From: an uncultured Solobacterium sp.
GTDB taxonomy: Bacteria; Bacillota_I; Bacilli_A; Erysipelotrichales; Erysipelotrichaceae
Direction: 5' to 3'
NCBI GenBank assembly: GCA_937895985.1
Contig: CALBKL010000065.1
Coordinates: forward strand, 1-8,341
DNA: 8,341 bases
Shown here: one piece after another, positions 1 through 6,800 of the stretch
How positions within the stretch are numbered: the stretch's first letter is position 1
Layout of the letters: each line of letters begins with the position of its first letter
Notes under the pieces: model-generated
What the model was told of the DNA's origin: nothing
Databases searched by the model: none
Seen by the model: only the letters and a program-made list of their open reading frames with translations
Program-made: the position numbers and the translations under genes

Positions 1-252
1 AAATTGTTTTATATAAAATATTAACATCACCGCCGCACTTATTGATAAGACTGTTCCTGTTATAATTACTACAAACTTCGAAACAATAAGCTGTGCATCA
101 TAAAACTTCTTCTGCATTATATTAAATCCCGTAATATCTAGGCCTTTTAAATCTAAATATAGGTTAGAAAAAAGTGTAGTTATAAATACCGCACAGAAAC
201 TTACTATCACTACTGCAATTGCTTTTCTTAAATCTTTTAACTGAACTATCAT
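1..252 (-). CDS. FtsX-like ABC transporter permease, N-terminal fragment (runs off the left edge)
   Basis: The frame is open for 84 codons, from ATG at 252 to the window edge, and begins MIVQLKDLRKAIAVV. It has a short basic N-terminus, a first membrane segment at about residues 11-29, a soluble stretch containing FYDAQ (50-54), and a second membrane segment at about 58-80 ending FYIKQF. This layout is what I know from the N-termini of FtsX/MacB-type permeases of Firmicutes, which work with a separate LolD/MacB-like ATPase in peptide efflux, antibiotic resistance or envelope tasks. The SD AGGGTGG (260-266) lies 7 bases before the ATG and is formed by the last codons of the upstream ATPase gene, so the two are translationally coupled. 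GC is only about 28% by hand count, well below the genes further right. The substrate cannot be told, and the rest of the gene is outside the window. Confidence 0.8.
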   Translation of the reverse strand, partial: MIVQLKDLRKAIAVVIVSFCAVFITTLFSNLYLDLKGLDITGFNIMQKKFYDAQLIVSKFVVIITGTVLSISAAVMLIFYIKQF

Positions 253-256
253 ATAA

Positions 257-2014
257 TTACCACCCTATCTCTTCTACAGATTTAGGTGTGAGATTTTCTT
301 CAATTGAAGTTACTCTACCACTACCTACATGAATTATCTTATTTGCAAGTTGAGCAATATTTTCATTATGAGTTACCATTATCATTGTAAAGTTTGATTT
401 ATCTTTTAATTTTAATAAGTACTCTAAGATTTTTCTTCCAGTTTCCTCATCTAAAGCTCCTGTTGGTTCATCTAAAAATAGTACAGTTGGCTTCTTGGCT
501 AATGCTCTTGCAATTGAAACACGCTGTTGCTCTCCCCCAGATAACTCATTCGGATATTTACTTAATTTATCTGCTAATCCTAGTTGCTTTATAATATCAA
601 CATACTCTTTATTATTTGCTAAATTAGCTCCTACTTTAACATTTTGTTCTACTGTTAAATTATTTAATAAATAATATTGTTGAAAAACAAATCCTATTTT
701 GTCTTTACGAAACTTTGTTAATTGTTTTTCTGAGTAACCACTTATAGAGTCATTATCATATACAACTTCTCCAGAGTCTGACTTTTCTAAACCAGATAAG
801 ATATTTAATAGTGTAGATTTCCCTGAACCCGTTCCACCTAAAATACCAAATGTCGTTCCCGCTTTAATTTTGAAGGAAACATTTTCTAATACTTCAGTTG
901 AACCATTTTCATACTGATAGGATACATTCTTAAATTCAATATCTTGTAGCAAATCGGGAGTAACCGCATTTGGCTTATCCTCTTCCATCTCAGAATTCAT
1001 AATGTAGCGCAGACGGTCGATGGAAATACCAGCCTTTGACATATTCGCAATTGTTCTTCCCAAAGAACGTACAGGCCATAACAATAATGAATTATATGCA
1101 ATAAACGCAATGTAGTTACCTGCAGACATACCATTATTTACCGTGATGATAGCACCATATGAAATAACCACTAACATCTGTAAATTAGAAATCATGTCAG
1201 ATGACATCCAAAACGCAGATAACAGTCGCATCAAATGCGTCCACATATTTGTATAGTGTTCGTTCTGTTTTTCAAAACGTTCACGTTCGTAAGCTTCACG
1301 ACCAAATGCACGCACAACACGTACACCTGTCAAGTTCTCCTGGGCAATCGATGATAGCTTACCTTCTTCTTCATCCGCAACTTCAAATGCATTACCAATC
1401 TTTGCATGGAAGAAGAAACTATAGCCTACAATAATTGGAATAAATGTGGATGTTGCTAGGGCTAACTTTACATTGATTGAGAACATAAAGAACAACACCA
1501 ACACAATCAAGATAATGATACGCACAAGATAAATTAACTGTTCCGATAAGAAACCCTTGATAGTATCTACATCTGATGTACATCTTTGAATAATATCACC
1601 AGTATGATTTTCACTATGCCACTTAAATGGTAAATGCATGATATGCGTAAATAGGTCATCACGCATGGTCTTTACCAACCTCTCTGATCCCATCGCTGTA
1701 AAAGACTGGAAGAAGTAACGACAAGATACCGCAAGTAGCGCAACAATCACTACAACAGCTGCGATTATCCAAAGGTTATGACGTAAAAACGCAATTCCAC
1801 CAACCTTATCAACACAGTTTTGAATTAGTTCTGGTAATACAACATCTTTATGATCGATTACTGAGTCTACAGTAAATGCAATAATTCTTGGATTAATTAA
1901 TTCTAATAACGAAACAAGACAGGCAAAGAGGATAGACAAACCAAAATATACTTTGGAACCCCTTAAAAAATGCCATATCATACTTAATTTCGTCGGGAAT
2001 TTCTCCTTCGACAT
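257..2014 (-). CDS. Chimeric ABC transporter: exporter-type membrane domain joined to a MacB/LolD-type ATPase domain
   Basis: The predicted protein has 585 residues from the chosen ATG at 2014. Residues about 15-335 form a six-helix type I exporter membrane domain of the MdlA/MsbA/LmrA group, with the typical stretches SERLVKTMRDDLF, HTGDIIQRCTSDVD and ENLTGVRVVRAFGRE. The ATPase begins exporter-like (FKNVSYQYENGS, then GILGGTGSGKST, Walker A at 393-401). From there it reads like a MacB/LolD/FtsE ATPase: LLNILSGLEKSDSGEV, Q-loop GFVFQQYYLL with LTVEQNV, signature LSGGEQQ (491-497), Walker B and D-loop VLFLDEPTGALD (511-522), and switch His549 in VTHN. Exporters of this group normally continue with LR..IG.V.Q and LF..tI.eNI instead. 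All catalytic motifs are present, so the ATPase could be active, but whether it couples to this membrane domain is unknown. An FtsX-like permease follows after 4 bp. The longer start at 2044 is less likely because it has a poor SD. Biological recombination and misassembly are both possible. Confidence 0.85.
   Translation of the reverse strand: MSKEKFPTKLSMIWHFLRGSKVYFGLSILFACLVSLLELINPRIIAFTVDSVIDHKDVVLPELIQNCVDKVGGIAFLRHNLWIIAAVVVIVALLAVSCRYFFQSFTAMGSERLVKTMRDDLFTHIMHLPFKWHSENHTGDIIQRCTSDVDTIKGFLSEQLIYLVRIIILIVLVLFFMFSINVKLALATSTFIPIIVGYSFFFHAKIGNAFEVADEEEGKLSSIAQENLTGVRVVRAFGREAYERERFEKQNEHYTNMWTHLMRLLSAFWMSSDMISNLQMLVVISYGAIITVNNGMSAGNYIAFIAYNSLLLWPVRSLGRTIANMSKAGISIDRLRYIMNSEMEEDKPNAVTPDLLQDIEFKNVSYQYENGSTEVLENVSFKIKAGTTFGILGGTGSGKSTLLNILSGLEKSDSGEVVYDNDSISGYSEKQLTKFRKDKIGFVFQQYYLLNNLTVEQNVKVGANLANNKEYVDIIKQLGLADKLSKYPNELSGGEQQRVSIARALAKKPTVLFLDEPTGALDEETGRKILEYLLKLKDKSNFTMIMVTHNENIAQLANKIIHVGSGRVTSIEENLTPKSVEEIGW
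797..960 (-). other. Probable junction between exporter and MacB-type sequence in the chimeric ABC gene
   Basis: Upstream of Walker A (codons at 812-838) the encoded residues are exporter-like (GTTFGILGGTGSGKS). Immediately downstream they are MacB/LolD-like (TLLNILSGLEKSDSGEV). Hand-counted GC in sampled 60-base lines is about 43% within 961-1380, about 32% for 841-960, about 34% for 721-840, about 23% for 541-720 and about 28% for 1-240. The protein break points to the Walker A codons, while composition only places the change somewhere between about 780 and 960. The exact breakpoint is inference. Confidence 0.6.
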
Positions 2015-2021
2015 ATTCTTT

Positions 2022-2028
2022 CCCCCTT
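2022..2028 (-). promoter_or_regulatory. Shine-Dalgarno AAGGGGG that sets the chimeric ABC gene start at 2014
   Basis: The minus strand reads AAGGGGG, then 7 bases, then ATG (2014-2012) and the codons for MSKEKFPTK. The upstream in-frame ATG at 2044 has only a distant GAGG. A candidate -10 box directly abuts that ATG, so transcripts from it would begin downstream of it. The start at 2014 is therefore preferred. Confidence 0.75.
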
Positions 2029-2044
2029 CTTCTGATAAATTCAT

Positions 2045-2073
2045 ATTTTATCAAATATAACCTCAAATGGAAA
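2045..2073 (-). promoter_or_regulatory. Candidate promoter of the chimeric ABC gene
   Basis: The minus strand has TTTCCA (2073-2068, 4 of 6 to the -35 consensus), a 17-base spacer, then TAAAAT (2050-2045, 5 of 6 to the -10 consensus). Transcription would begin near 2038, leaving a leader of about 24 bases that contains the AAGGGGG SD. The area is AT-rich, so a chance match is possible. Read-through from the gene upstream could also transcribe this one, because no strong terminator is seen between them. Confidence 0.4.
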
Positions 2074-2092
2074 GAAGGCTCGATCACCCTTT

Positions 2093-4753
2093 TTAGGAAA
2101 CTAGAATGGAACCACCAATGAATTCACGAATAATAGAATTATTCGCAATGATACTGTCATCATCAATTGACTCAAAGCAGGAGAGGAATTGTAACATCCT
2201 CTGTGCTTCAGCATACTCAGCCTGGTCAGGCTGTACTTTTTCTAATAGTGGTGTTGCGTATTTCTTTAATACCGCTAGTTCATAAACACATTGGCTATTA
2301 AAGAATACGTCAGCTTCCTTATTGAATGGGAAGATATACTTCTCTTCACCATGACGTACAGATGGCCATGATGAAATGGTAACCACACCATCGCGTCCAC
2401 GCGTACGATTATCTCGAACCATTCTTCTTAACATGCGTGCATCTGTCGTTGGGATACGATGATGTGCATCAAGATTAATCTGTGTTAAAGGACTGATATA
2501 GATTTTAAATTTTTCACTATCGTCAATTCCTTCTGTAAGTTGTGGATTGAGGCCATGAATACCCTCAATTACAATTGGTTGTGAAGCATCAATGGAAGTA
2601 ATTCTCTTACCAAATACCTTTTTACCAGTAATAAAATCAAATTCTGGTAAGTCTACTTTCTCTCCATGCAGTAACGCATTCATCTGTGTTTCAAAAAGAT
2701 GTAAATCTACTGCTTCAAGTGCTTCAAAATCTAATTTACCATTCTCATCTGGAATCATCTCATCGCGATTGACAAAATAATCATCTGTTCCAAGATACAA
2801 TGGATTTAAGCCTATTACTTTTAATTGTATACATAAACGTTTCGCAAATGTGGTCTTTCCTGATGAGGATGGACCAGCAATTAAAATAATTCTCTTCTTT
2901 GCGCTTTGAATTTGTTCAGCAATCATCGCAATCTTCTTTTCATGTAAAGCTTCACTTAACATGATGAGATCTTTAGATTCCTTCTTTTCAATCATGCGAT
3001 TTAAATCAGATGCAAAGCTTACCTTTAATAACTTCTCCCATTGTGTTTCCTCAGAGAAAGCATCGTACAATAACTTCTGTTCCTCATATGGAGGAATTTG
3101 ATCTGGGAAGTTTGGATGTGGGAAACGCAATAATAAACCATTACGATAACGACGCACTTCAAAGAATTGTACATAGCTTGTAGATGGTAATGCATGTACA
3201 AAAGTCATCATCTTTTCATCCGCAAGTGTAAGCACATAGATATTCTTTAAATCACTTGCGGTATTTAATAGGTCTACGCTCTTCTTATCTTTGACATCCT
3301 GCAGAAGCTGAATAGCTCTATTACGGTCTACATACTCTTCTTTAATCTCTAGATTATCCTCGACAAGTTCATACATACGTGTTTCAATTTCCTTCGCAAG
3401 ATTATCTGTCACATTCCCAGCATGAATTACAGTAAATAATCCCTTGGATAATGAATTGGCTATCGTAACCGTCACGTTCTTACCCATTACATCATGAATC
3501 GCCTTCAAATATAAAAGTGTTAATGACGTTTGATAACAGGTATTGCCATACGATGAACGAATATCCTGTAGTTCTACAACATCACCTTCACCAATACGTT
3601 CATTAAAGTGTACATTCTTATGATTGATGAGTGCAGCGTAAATCCGATGTTCGGTATGTACTTCTTGAATTAGTTCCACAATCGTTGTATTTTTCTTTAC
3701 TTCTAATTTCAGTTCTTTTTCTGATGGAAGAATGACTGTAATTTGACATGGTAGTTGATTTAACTTCTTTACTTCTTCCATCTCAAACGCAGTGATATGA
3801 CAATACCCATTAGGATGCTTATCCAGATAATCCTGATGATATTCTTCCGCAGTATAAAAGTTTTTAAGTGGTTCTAGTTCCACAAAGAAACGATCATACT
3901 TCATACGCTCACGTGCATAAATTGGCTTAATCACGTCAAGATCATTTTCATCTACATAGTAAATACCCGTTTGATATTGTGTACCAATGTCGTTACCTTG
4001 GCGATTACGTTGACGTGGGTCAATGCATAAGAAGAATGCACGAATGATGATAGATAACGAAACTACATCCGGTTGATAAACCACCTTCACTGCTTCCTTA
4101 TACCCTGTTTCATTGCGGCATACTTCCTCATATGTTGGATTCTCTGTGATGCCATTTGCGTATCCGGTGGTTGTTTCCACAACACCATCTAACGCTTTAA
4201 ATACCTTTTCAACACCCCAGAAACATCCACCGGCAAGCACGATTGTCTTCTCATTTTGATCAAATGTATCCTGTACTAATTGTTTTGGTTTATATTCATA
4301 AACATACTCATCCTCATCTTGTCCAAGTCTTTCATATCCATTGTGTTCTAATACACGGATAGAATAAATATTATCCACATGACAATTTGCATGTATGCAT
4401 GTAATACCATAATCTTCAATTAGTTTCTTCGTTAGAAGATAAACACTATTTTTCGCATATGATTGATGACGGTACTTCTCAACAACCATATAACCGATAG
4501 AAAGTTCCGTCTCATGAATATCGTAAATCTCAATAATACCCTTTAATTGTTCATCCTCTTTTCCAAAAATGCCAAGAATCACTTCATCCTTATCCTGGTA
4601 GGACTTTTCATAGTTTTCTATTGTTTTCGCTGCTTGGCGTTTTGTCAATCTTACTTCATATACATCCGAAAGGTATTTTGCGTCTTCCTGTACAAAACGA
4701 CGTAATACTATAAACCCATCTTCATACTGTGGGAATTGTTCAAATATTTTCAT
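2093..4753 (-). CDS. Triple fusion: GNAT acetyltransferase - MsrA - TGS/ThrRS-like nucleoside kinase
   Basis: This is one uninterrupted 886-residue frame with three modules. (1) Residues about 10-155 are a RimJ/RimL-like GNAT fold with the late NxxS..VLEHNGY motif, but the acetyl-CoA loop reads RHQSYAKN (95-102), lacking the usual glycines. (2) Residues about 168-327 are MsrA, which reduces methionine-S-sulfoxide in proteins: GCFWG (catalytic Cys177), PTYEEVC, NRQGNDIGTQY, and NGYCH with likely resolving Cys318. (3) Residues about 335-886 match a complete Firmicutes nucleoside kinase of about 550 residues: a TGS domain (335-398), a ThrRS N2-like domain without its HxxxH pair, then a uridine-kinase/PRK domain with P-loop GPSSSGKTT (627-635), TDDYF (656-660) and EGIHGLNP (730-737). 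Linkers are short (roughly 10-15 residues). The gene has its own promoter and the preceding operon ends in a terminator. Domain identities are firm. Nucleoside specificity, acetyl acceptor and the purpose of the fusion are unknown. Confidence 0.9.
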   Translation of the reverse strand: MKIFEQFPQYEDGFIVLRRFVQEDAKYLSDVYEVRLTKRQAAKTIENYEKSYQDKDEVILGIFGKEDEQLKGIIEIYDIHETELSIGYMVVEKYRHQSYAKNSVYLLTKKLIEDYGITCIHANCHVDNIYSIRVLEHNGYERLGQDEDEYVYEYKPKQLVQDTFDQNEKTIVLAGGCFWGVEKVFKALDGVVETTTGYANGITENPTYEEVCRNETGYKEAVKVVYQPDVVSLSIIIRAFFLCIDPRQRNRQGNDIGTQYQTGIYYVDENDLDVIKPIYARERMKYDRFFVELEPLKNFYTAEEYHQDYLDKHPNGYCHITAFEMEEVKKLNQLPCQITVILPSEKELKLEVKKNTTIVELIQEVHTEHRIYAALINHKNVHFNERIGEGDVVELQDIRSSYGNTCYQTSLTLLYLKAIHDVMGKNVTVTIANSLSKGLFTVIHAGNVTDNLAKEIETRMYELVEDNLEIKEEYVDRNRAIQLLQDVKDKKSVDLLNTASDLKNIYVLTLADEKMMTFVHALPSTSYVQFFEVRRYRNGLLLRFPHPNFPDQIPPYEEQKLLYDAFSEETQWEKLLKVSFASDLNRMIEKKESKDLIMLSEALHEKKIAMIAEQIQSAKKRIILIAGPSSSGKTTFAKRLCIQLKVIGLNPLYLGTDDYFVNRDEMIPDENGKLDFEALEAVDLHLFETQMNALLHGEKVDLPEFDFITGKKVFGKRITSIDASQPIVIEGIHGLNPQLTEGIDDSEKFKIYISPLTQINLDAHHRIPTTDARMLRRMVRDNRTRGRDGVVTISSWPSVRHGEEKYIFPFNKEADVFFNSQCVYELAVLKKYATPLLEKVQPDQAEYAEAQRMLQFLSCFESIDDDSIIANNSIIREFIGGSILVS

Positions 4754-4759
4754 TTCAAA

Positions 4760-4765
4760 CACCTC
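4760..4765 (-). promoter_or_regulatory. Shine-Dalgarno GAGGTG that sets the fusion gene start at 4753
   Basis: The minus strand reads TTGAGGTG, then TTTGAA, then ATG at 4753-4751. The GTG at 4762 is in frame but is itself part of this SD, so ATG 4753 with a 6-base spacing is the better start. Confidence 0.75.
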
Positions 4766-4779
4766 AATTCTTTATGCTT

Positions 4780-4808
4780 ATTATACCGCCTAACAGACAA
4801 AACAAAAA
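4780..4808 (-). promoter_or_regulatory. Promoter of the GNAT-MsrA-kinase fusion gene
   Basis: A perfect TATAAT lies at 4785-4780 on the minus strand. At 17 bases upstream the -35 position holds only TTTTTG (4808-4803), a weak match that falls in the T-run of the preceding terminator. The predicted start near 4773 gives a leader of about 20 bases containing the GAGGTG SD. No operator-like palindrome is visible between the -10 box and the start codon. Confidence 0.6.
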
Positions 4809-4834
4809 TGGATATAACGTTTTGTCATATCCAT
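4801..4834 (-). terminator. Intrinsic terminator of the metal ABC transporter operon
   Basis: In the minus direction an 11-bp stem, ATGGATATGAC / GTTATATCCAT (one G-T wobble), closes an AAAAC loop (arms 4824-4834 and 4808-4818). It is followed directly by TTTTTGTTTTG. It begins 5 bases after the permease stop codon. The stem is AT-rich, but its shape, T-run and position fit a rho-independent terminator. Confidence 0.8.
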
Positions 4835-4839
4835 AAATT

Positions 4840-5916
4840 CTATTGAAATAATTGTTTTGTAACATATGTGATTCCTTTTTCCGTTAAGGAATATAGTTGT
4901 TTTGCATCATTACGTGCAACATATCCTCGCTTGATTAATCTTTCGATACGATCATCTGTAATTTTATTTGACCAGTTGAGATGTTGATGAATTGTTTGAT
5001 ACCCTAACTCAATTGCATTTCCCTTGTGACGATAAAGATGGACTAGTAGTAAATCTTCACAGAACTTCTCATGATTGACAAATGACTTTGCCCATTGTCT
5101 CAACATACCATTTCGATGAAAGATAATACCCAATATTACTGTAATCATACCCACCAAACTACACATGCCAGAAACCGATACATTCCACAACATTGCGAAA
5201 TGATATCCTAACCATGAATTAATAATCGCAAAGAGTATCGATACAAATATTGTAATCTTTAGGTCTTTTGTAATCATACATGCGGCAGCTGCAGGTGCCA
5301 CAAAGTATGAAATCACCAACATACCACCAACACTATTAAACGCCACAACACAGGTAATCGATACTAGTACCATGAATACACGATATAAATATGTAACAGG
5401 TATTCCAATTAATTGTGCATACTCTGGATCAAATATTGATATCTTCAACTTCTGATAATTCACTAGTAAAAATATTCCATTCATCGCTGTAATCACCAAC
5501 ATCTCAAATAACGACTTCGGCATGCCAAATTGTCGAATAAACGGTGTAAAGAGCGGATTACCCATTAATACAATTTCAACATCTAGATGGGTATTCCGAA
5601 AAAACTTTGTAATTAGTAGTACAGCTAAGGCAAAAAATACAGGAAAGACAATCGCTAAAGCATCATCACGTTCTACCAAATGATGCCGAGACAATTCTTC
5701 AACTAGCCAAATTGTAAATACACCAAAGATAGATGCACTAACGACCAACCATATGGAACGTAAATCTGGCACAAAGAAGAATGCAACTACAATTCCTAGC
5801 AATACAGAATGTGATAGTGCATCAGCTGTCATCGCTAATTTCCGAAGGATGAGAACAGGTCCTAGGATCGCACATCCAATGGCCGTTACCATTAGTGTTA
5901 ACAATACTTCTGACAT
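4840..5916 (-). CDS. Metal ABC transporter permease 2 with C-terminal winged-helix domain (MntC/TroC-like)
   Basis: The 358-residue protein is a membrane subunit of an ABC-3 family importer for manganese, zinc or iron. Residues 1-270 hold the hydrophobic core with family landmarks TADALSHSVLLG (30-41), FDPEYAQLIGIP (162-173) and FVAPAAAA (205-212). After the last membrane segment come about 75 soluble residues (about 284-358), with CEDLLLVHLYRHKGN, an ITDDRIERLIKRGYV helix and wing residues YSLTEKG, which resemble the DNA-binding part of DtxR/MarR proteins. No metal-binding or dimerisation domain of DtxR follows. Comparable extensions are known in Bacillus MntC, and a permease-repressor fusion is known in chlamydial YtgCR; this one is short. 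The start overlaps permease 1 by 19 bp and has SD AAAGGATG about 8 bases upstream. It is the last gene of the operon, just before the terminator. Confidence 0.92.
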   Translation of the reverse strand: MSEVLLTLMVTAIGCAILGPVLILRKLAMTADALSHSVLLGIVVAFFFVPDLRSIWLVVSASIFGVFTIWLVEELSRHHLVERDDALAIVFPVFFALAVLLITKFFRNTHLDVEIVLMGNPLFTPFIRQFGMPKSLFEMLVITAMNGIFLLVNYQKLKISIFDPEYAQLIGIPVTYLYRVFMVLVSITCVVAFNSVGGMLVISYFVAPAAAACMITKDLKITIFVSILFAIINSWLGYHFAMLWNVSVSGMCSLVGMITVILGIIFHRNGMLRQWAKSFVNHEKFCEDLLLVHLYRHKGNAIELGYQTIHQHLNWSNKITDDRIERLIKRGYVARNDAKQLYSLTEKGITYVTKQLFQ

Positions 5917-6800
5917 GATTTCGCATCCTTTCCAAGTTTTCTTTGTGCAATTAAACCATACTTACCAAATATCATAGATAGGATTGTAAATATACCCATA
6001 CAAAGTATTACCATTGGCCCTGTCGCAATACCACTATATGCTGTAGAAAGAAAGGTTCCTATAAATGCGGAGATTCCAGCTACACAAGCTGCGATACACA
6101 ATACCCATTTAAGATCTCTAGAATGTTGATTTGCACAGATACACGGCATGGTTAAAAATGAGGAAATTAAAATTGCACCGATACACTTTAAGCCAACAAC
6201 GATAAACATCACCATCATCAGTAATAAGACACCACTTACGATAGGCATCGATATGCCAATTGAACTTGCAAACTGTGGATCAAAGATACTAGCCACTAAT
6301 TCTTTATAGAATAAAGCCAATAATACTGCTGCGATAATTGCACATATTGCAATCATAATGATATCTTCCTTCATGATAAACGCTGCAGAGCCAAAGATAT
6401 AATTCTTTAGTCCCGCTTGTGATGCACGCATGTAGGAAGAGTTTCCTTGTAAGTAACTCTTTAATACCATTCCAAGTCCAAAGAAACCTGTAAGGGTAAT
6501 CGCGAGTGCCGCATCAAAATCAATCACACTATGCTTTCGAATCATTTGTATTGTTAGATACGCAAGAATACCAACTACCGCAGCACCAAGTGTTAATATC
6601 ACAGAACTACGTACAGAAAATAACATGAACGCAATGACAACTCCAGGATAAGACGCATGTCCTACTGCATCTGCCATTAAACTTTGTCCCTTATAAACAC
6701 TAAAACATCCTACAATCGCACTTGGAATTGCCAGTAATACTGTTCCAATCGCTACAACCAAGAAATCATAAGAGAATAGTATCTGTGTTAAATTTGTCAT
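5898..6800 (-). CDS. Metal ABC transporter permease 1 (ABC-3 family, Mn/Zn type)
   Basis: The 300-residue protein has the usual length for this family and a series of about eight or nine membrane segments. Landmarks are MADAVGHASYPG (42-53), DFDAALAITLTGFFGLGM (94-111), where the family typically shows a short acidic turn before a helix, and IFDPQFASSIGI (172-183). It forms the membrane channel together with permease 2 and is powered by the ATPase encoded upstream. Its ATG lies inside the ATPase gene (35-bp overlap) with only a weak AGAAAG about 14 bases away, so translation is probably coupled to the ATPase. The C-terminal tail is short and basic (QRKLGKDAKSCQKYC). It has no DNA-binding extension, unlike permease 2. 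The metal carried is inferred from the operon, not from this subunit. Confidence 0.93.
   Translation of the reverse strand: MTNLTQILFSYDFLVVAIGTVLLAIPSAIVGCFSVYKGQSLMADAVGHASYPGVVIAFMLFSVRSSVILTLGAAVVGILAYLTIQMIRKHSVIDFDAALAITLTGFFGLGMVLKSYLQGNSSYMRASQAGLKNYIFGSAAFIMKEDIIMIAICAIIAAVLLALFYKELVASIFDPQFASSIGISMPIVSGVLLLMMVMFIVVGLKCIGAILISSFLTMPCICANQHSRDLKWVLCIAACVAGISAFIGTFLSTAYSGIATGPMVILCMGIFTILSMIFGKYGLIAQRKLGKDAKSCQKYC

Noticed and set aside
2042..2044. ATG start for the chimeric ABC gene, giving 10 more residues
   Set aside because: It has a weak, distant SD and abuts a candidate -10 box. The ATG at 2014 has AAGGGGG at 7 bases and begins with the family-like MSKEKFPTK.
1893..2087. Small minus-strand open frame across the start of the ABC gene
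   Set aside because: It lies in another frame over the start of the exporter domain, shows no domain or SD, and reads as a shadow of the real gene.
2070..2095. Possible terminator after the fusion gene (AAGG...CCTT)
   Set aside because: The stem has only about 4 clean pairs with a mismatch beyond and no T-run on the correct side, too weak to call.
3727..3800. Internal start that would make the kinase a separate protein
   Set aside because: The only in-frame ATG near the junction (Met325 of the fusion, near 3780) has no SD before it, and no stop codon separates MsrA from the kinase.
4760..4762. GTG start for the fusion gene
   Set aside because: This GTG is part of the GAGGTG SD for the ATG at 4753, and no SD lies at a good distance before it.
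4763..4839. Riboswitch or small RNA in the largest intergenic gap on the right side
   Set aside because: The 77-86 bases are fully explained by the terminator hairpin, the TATAAT promoter and the SD, too little room for a known riboswitch.
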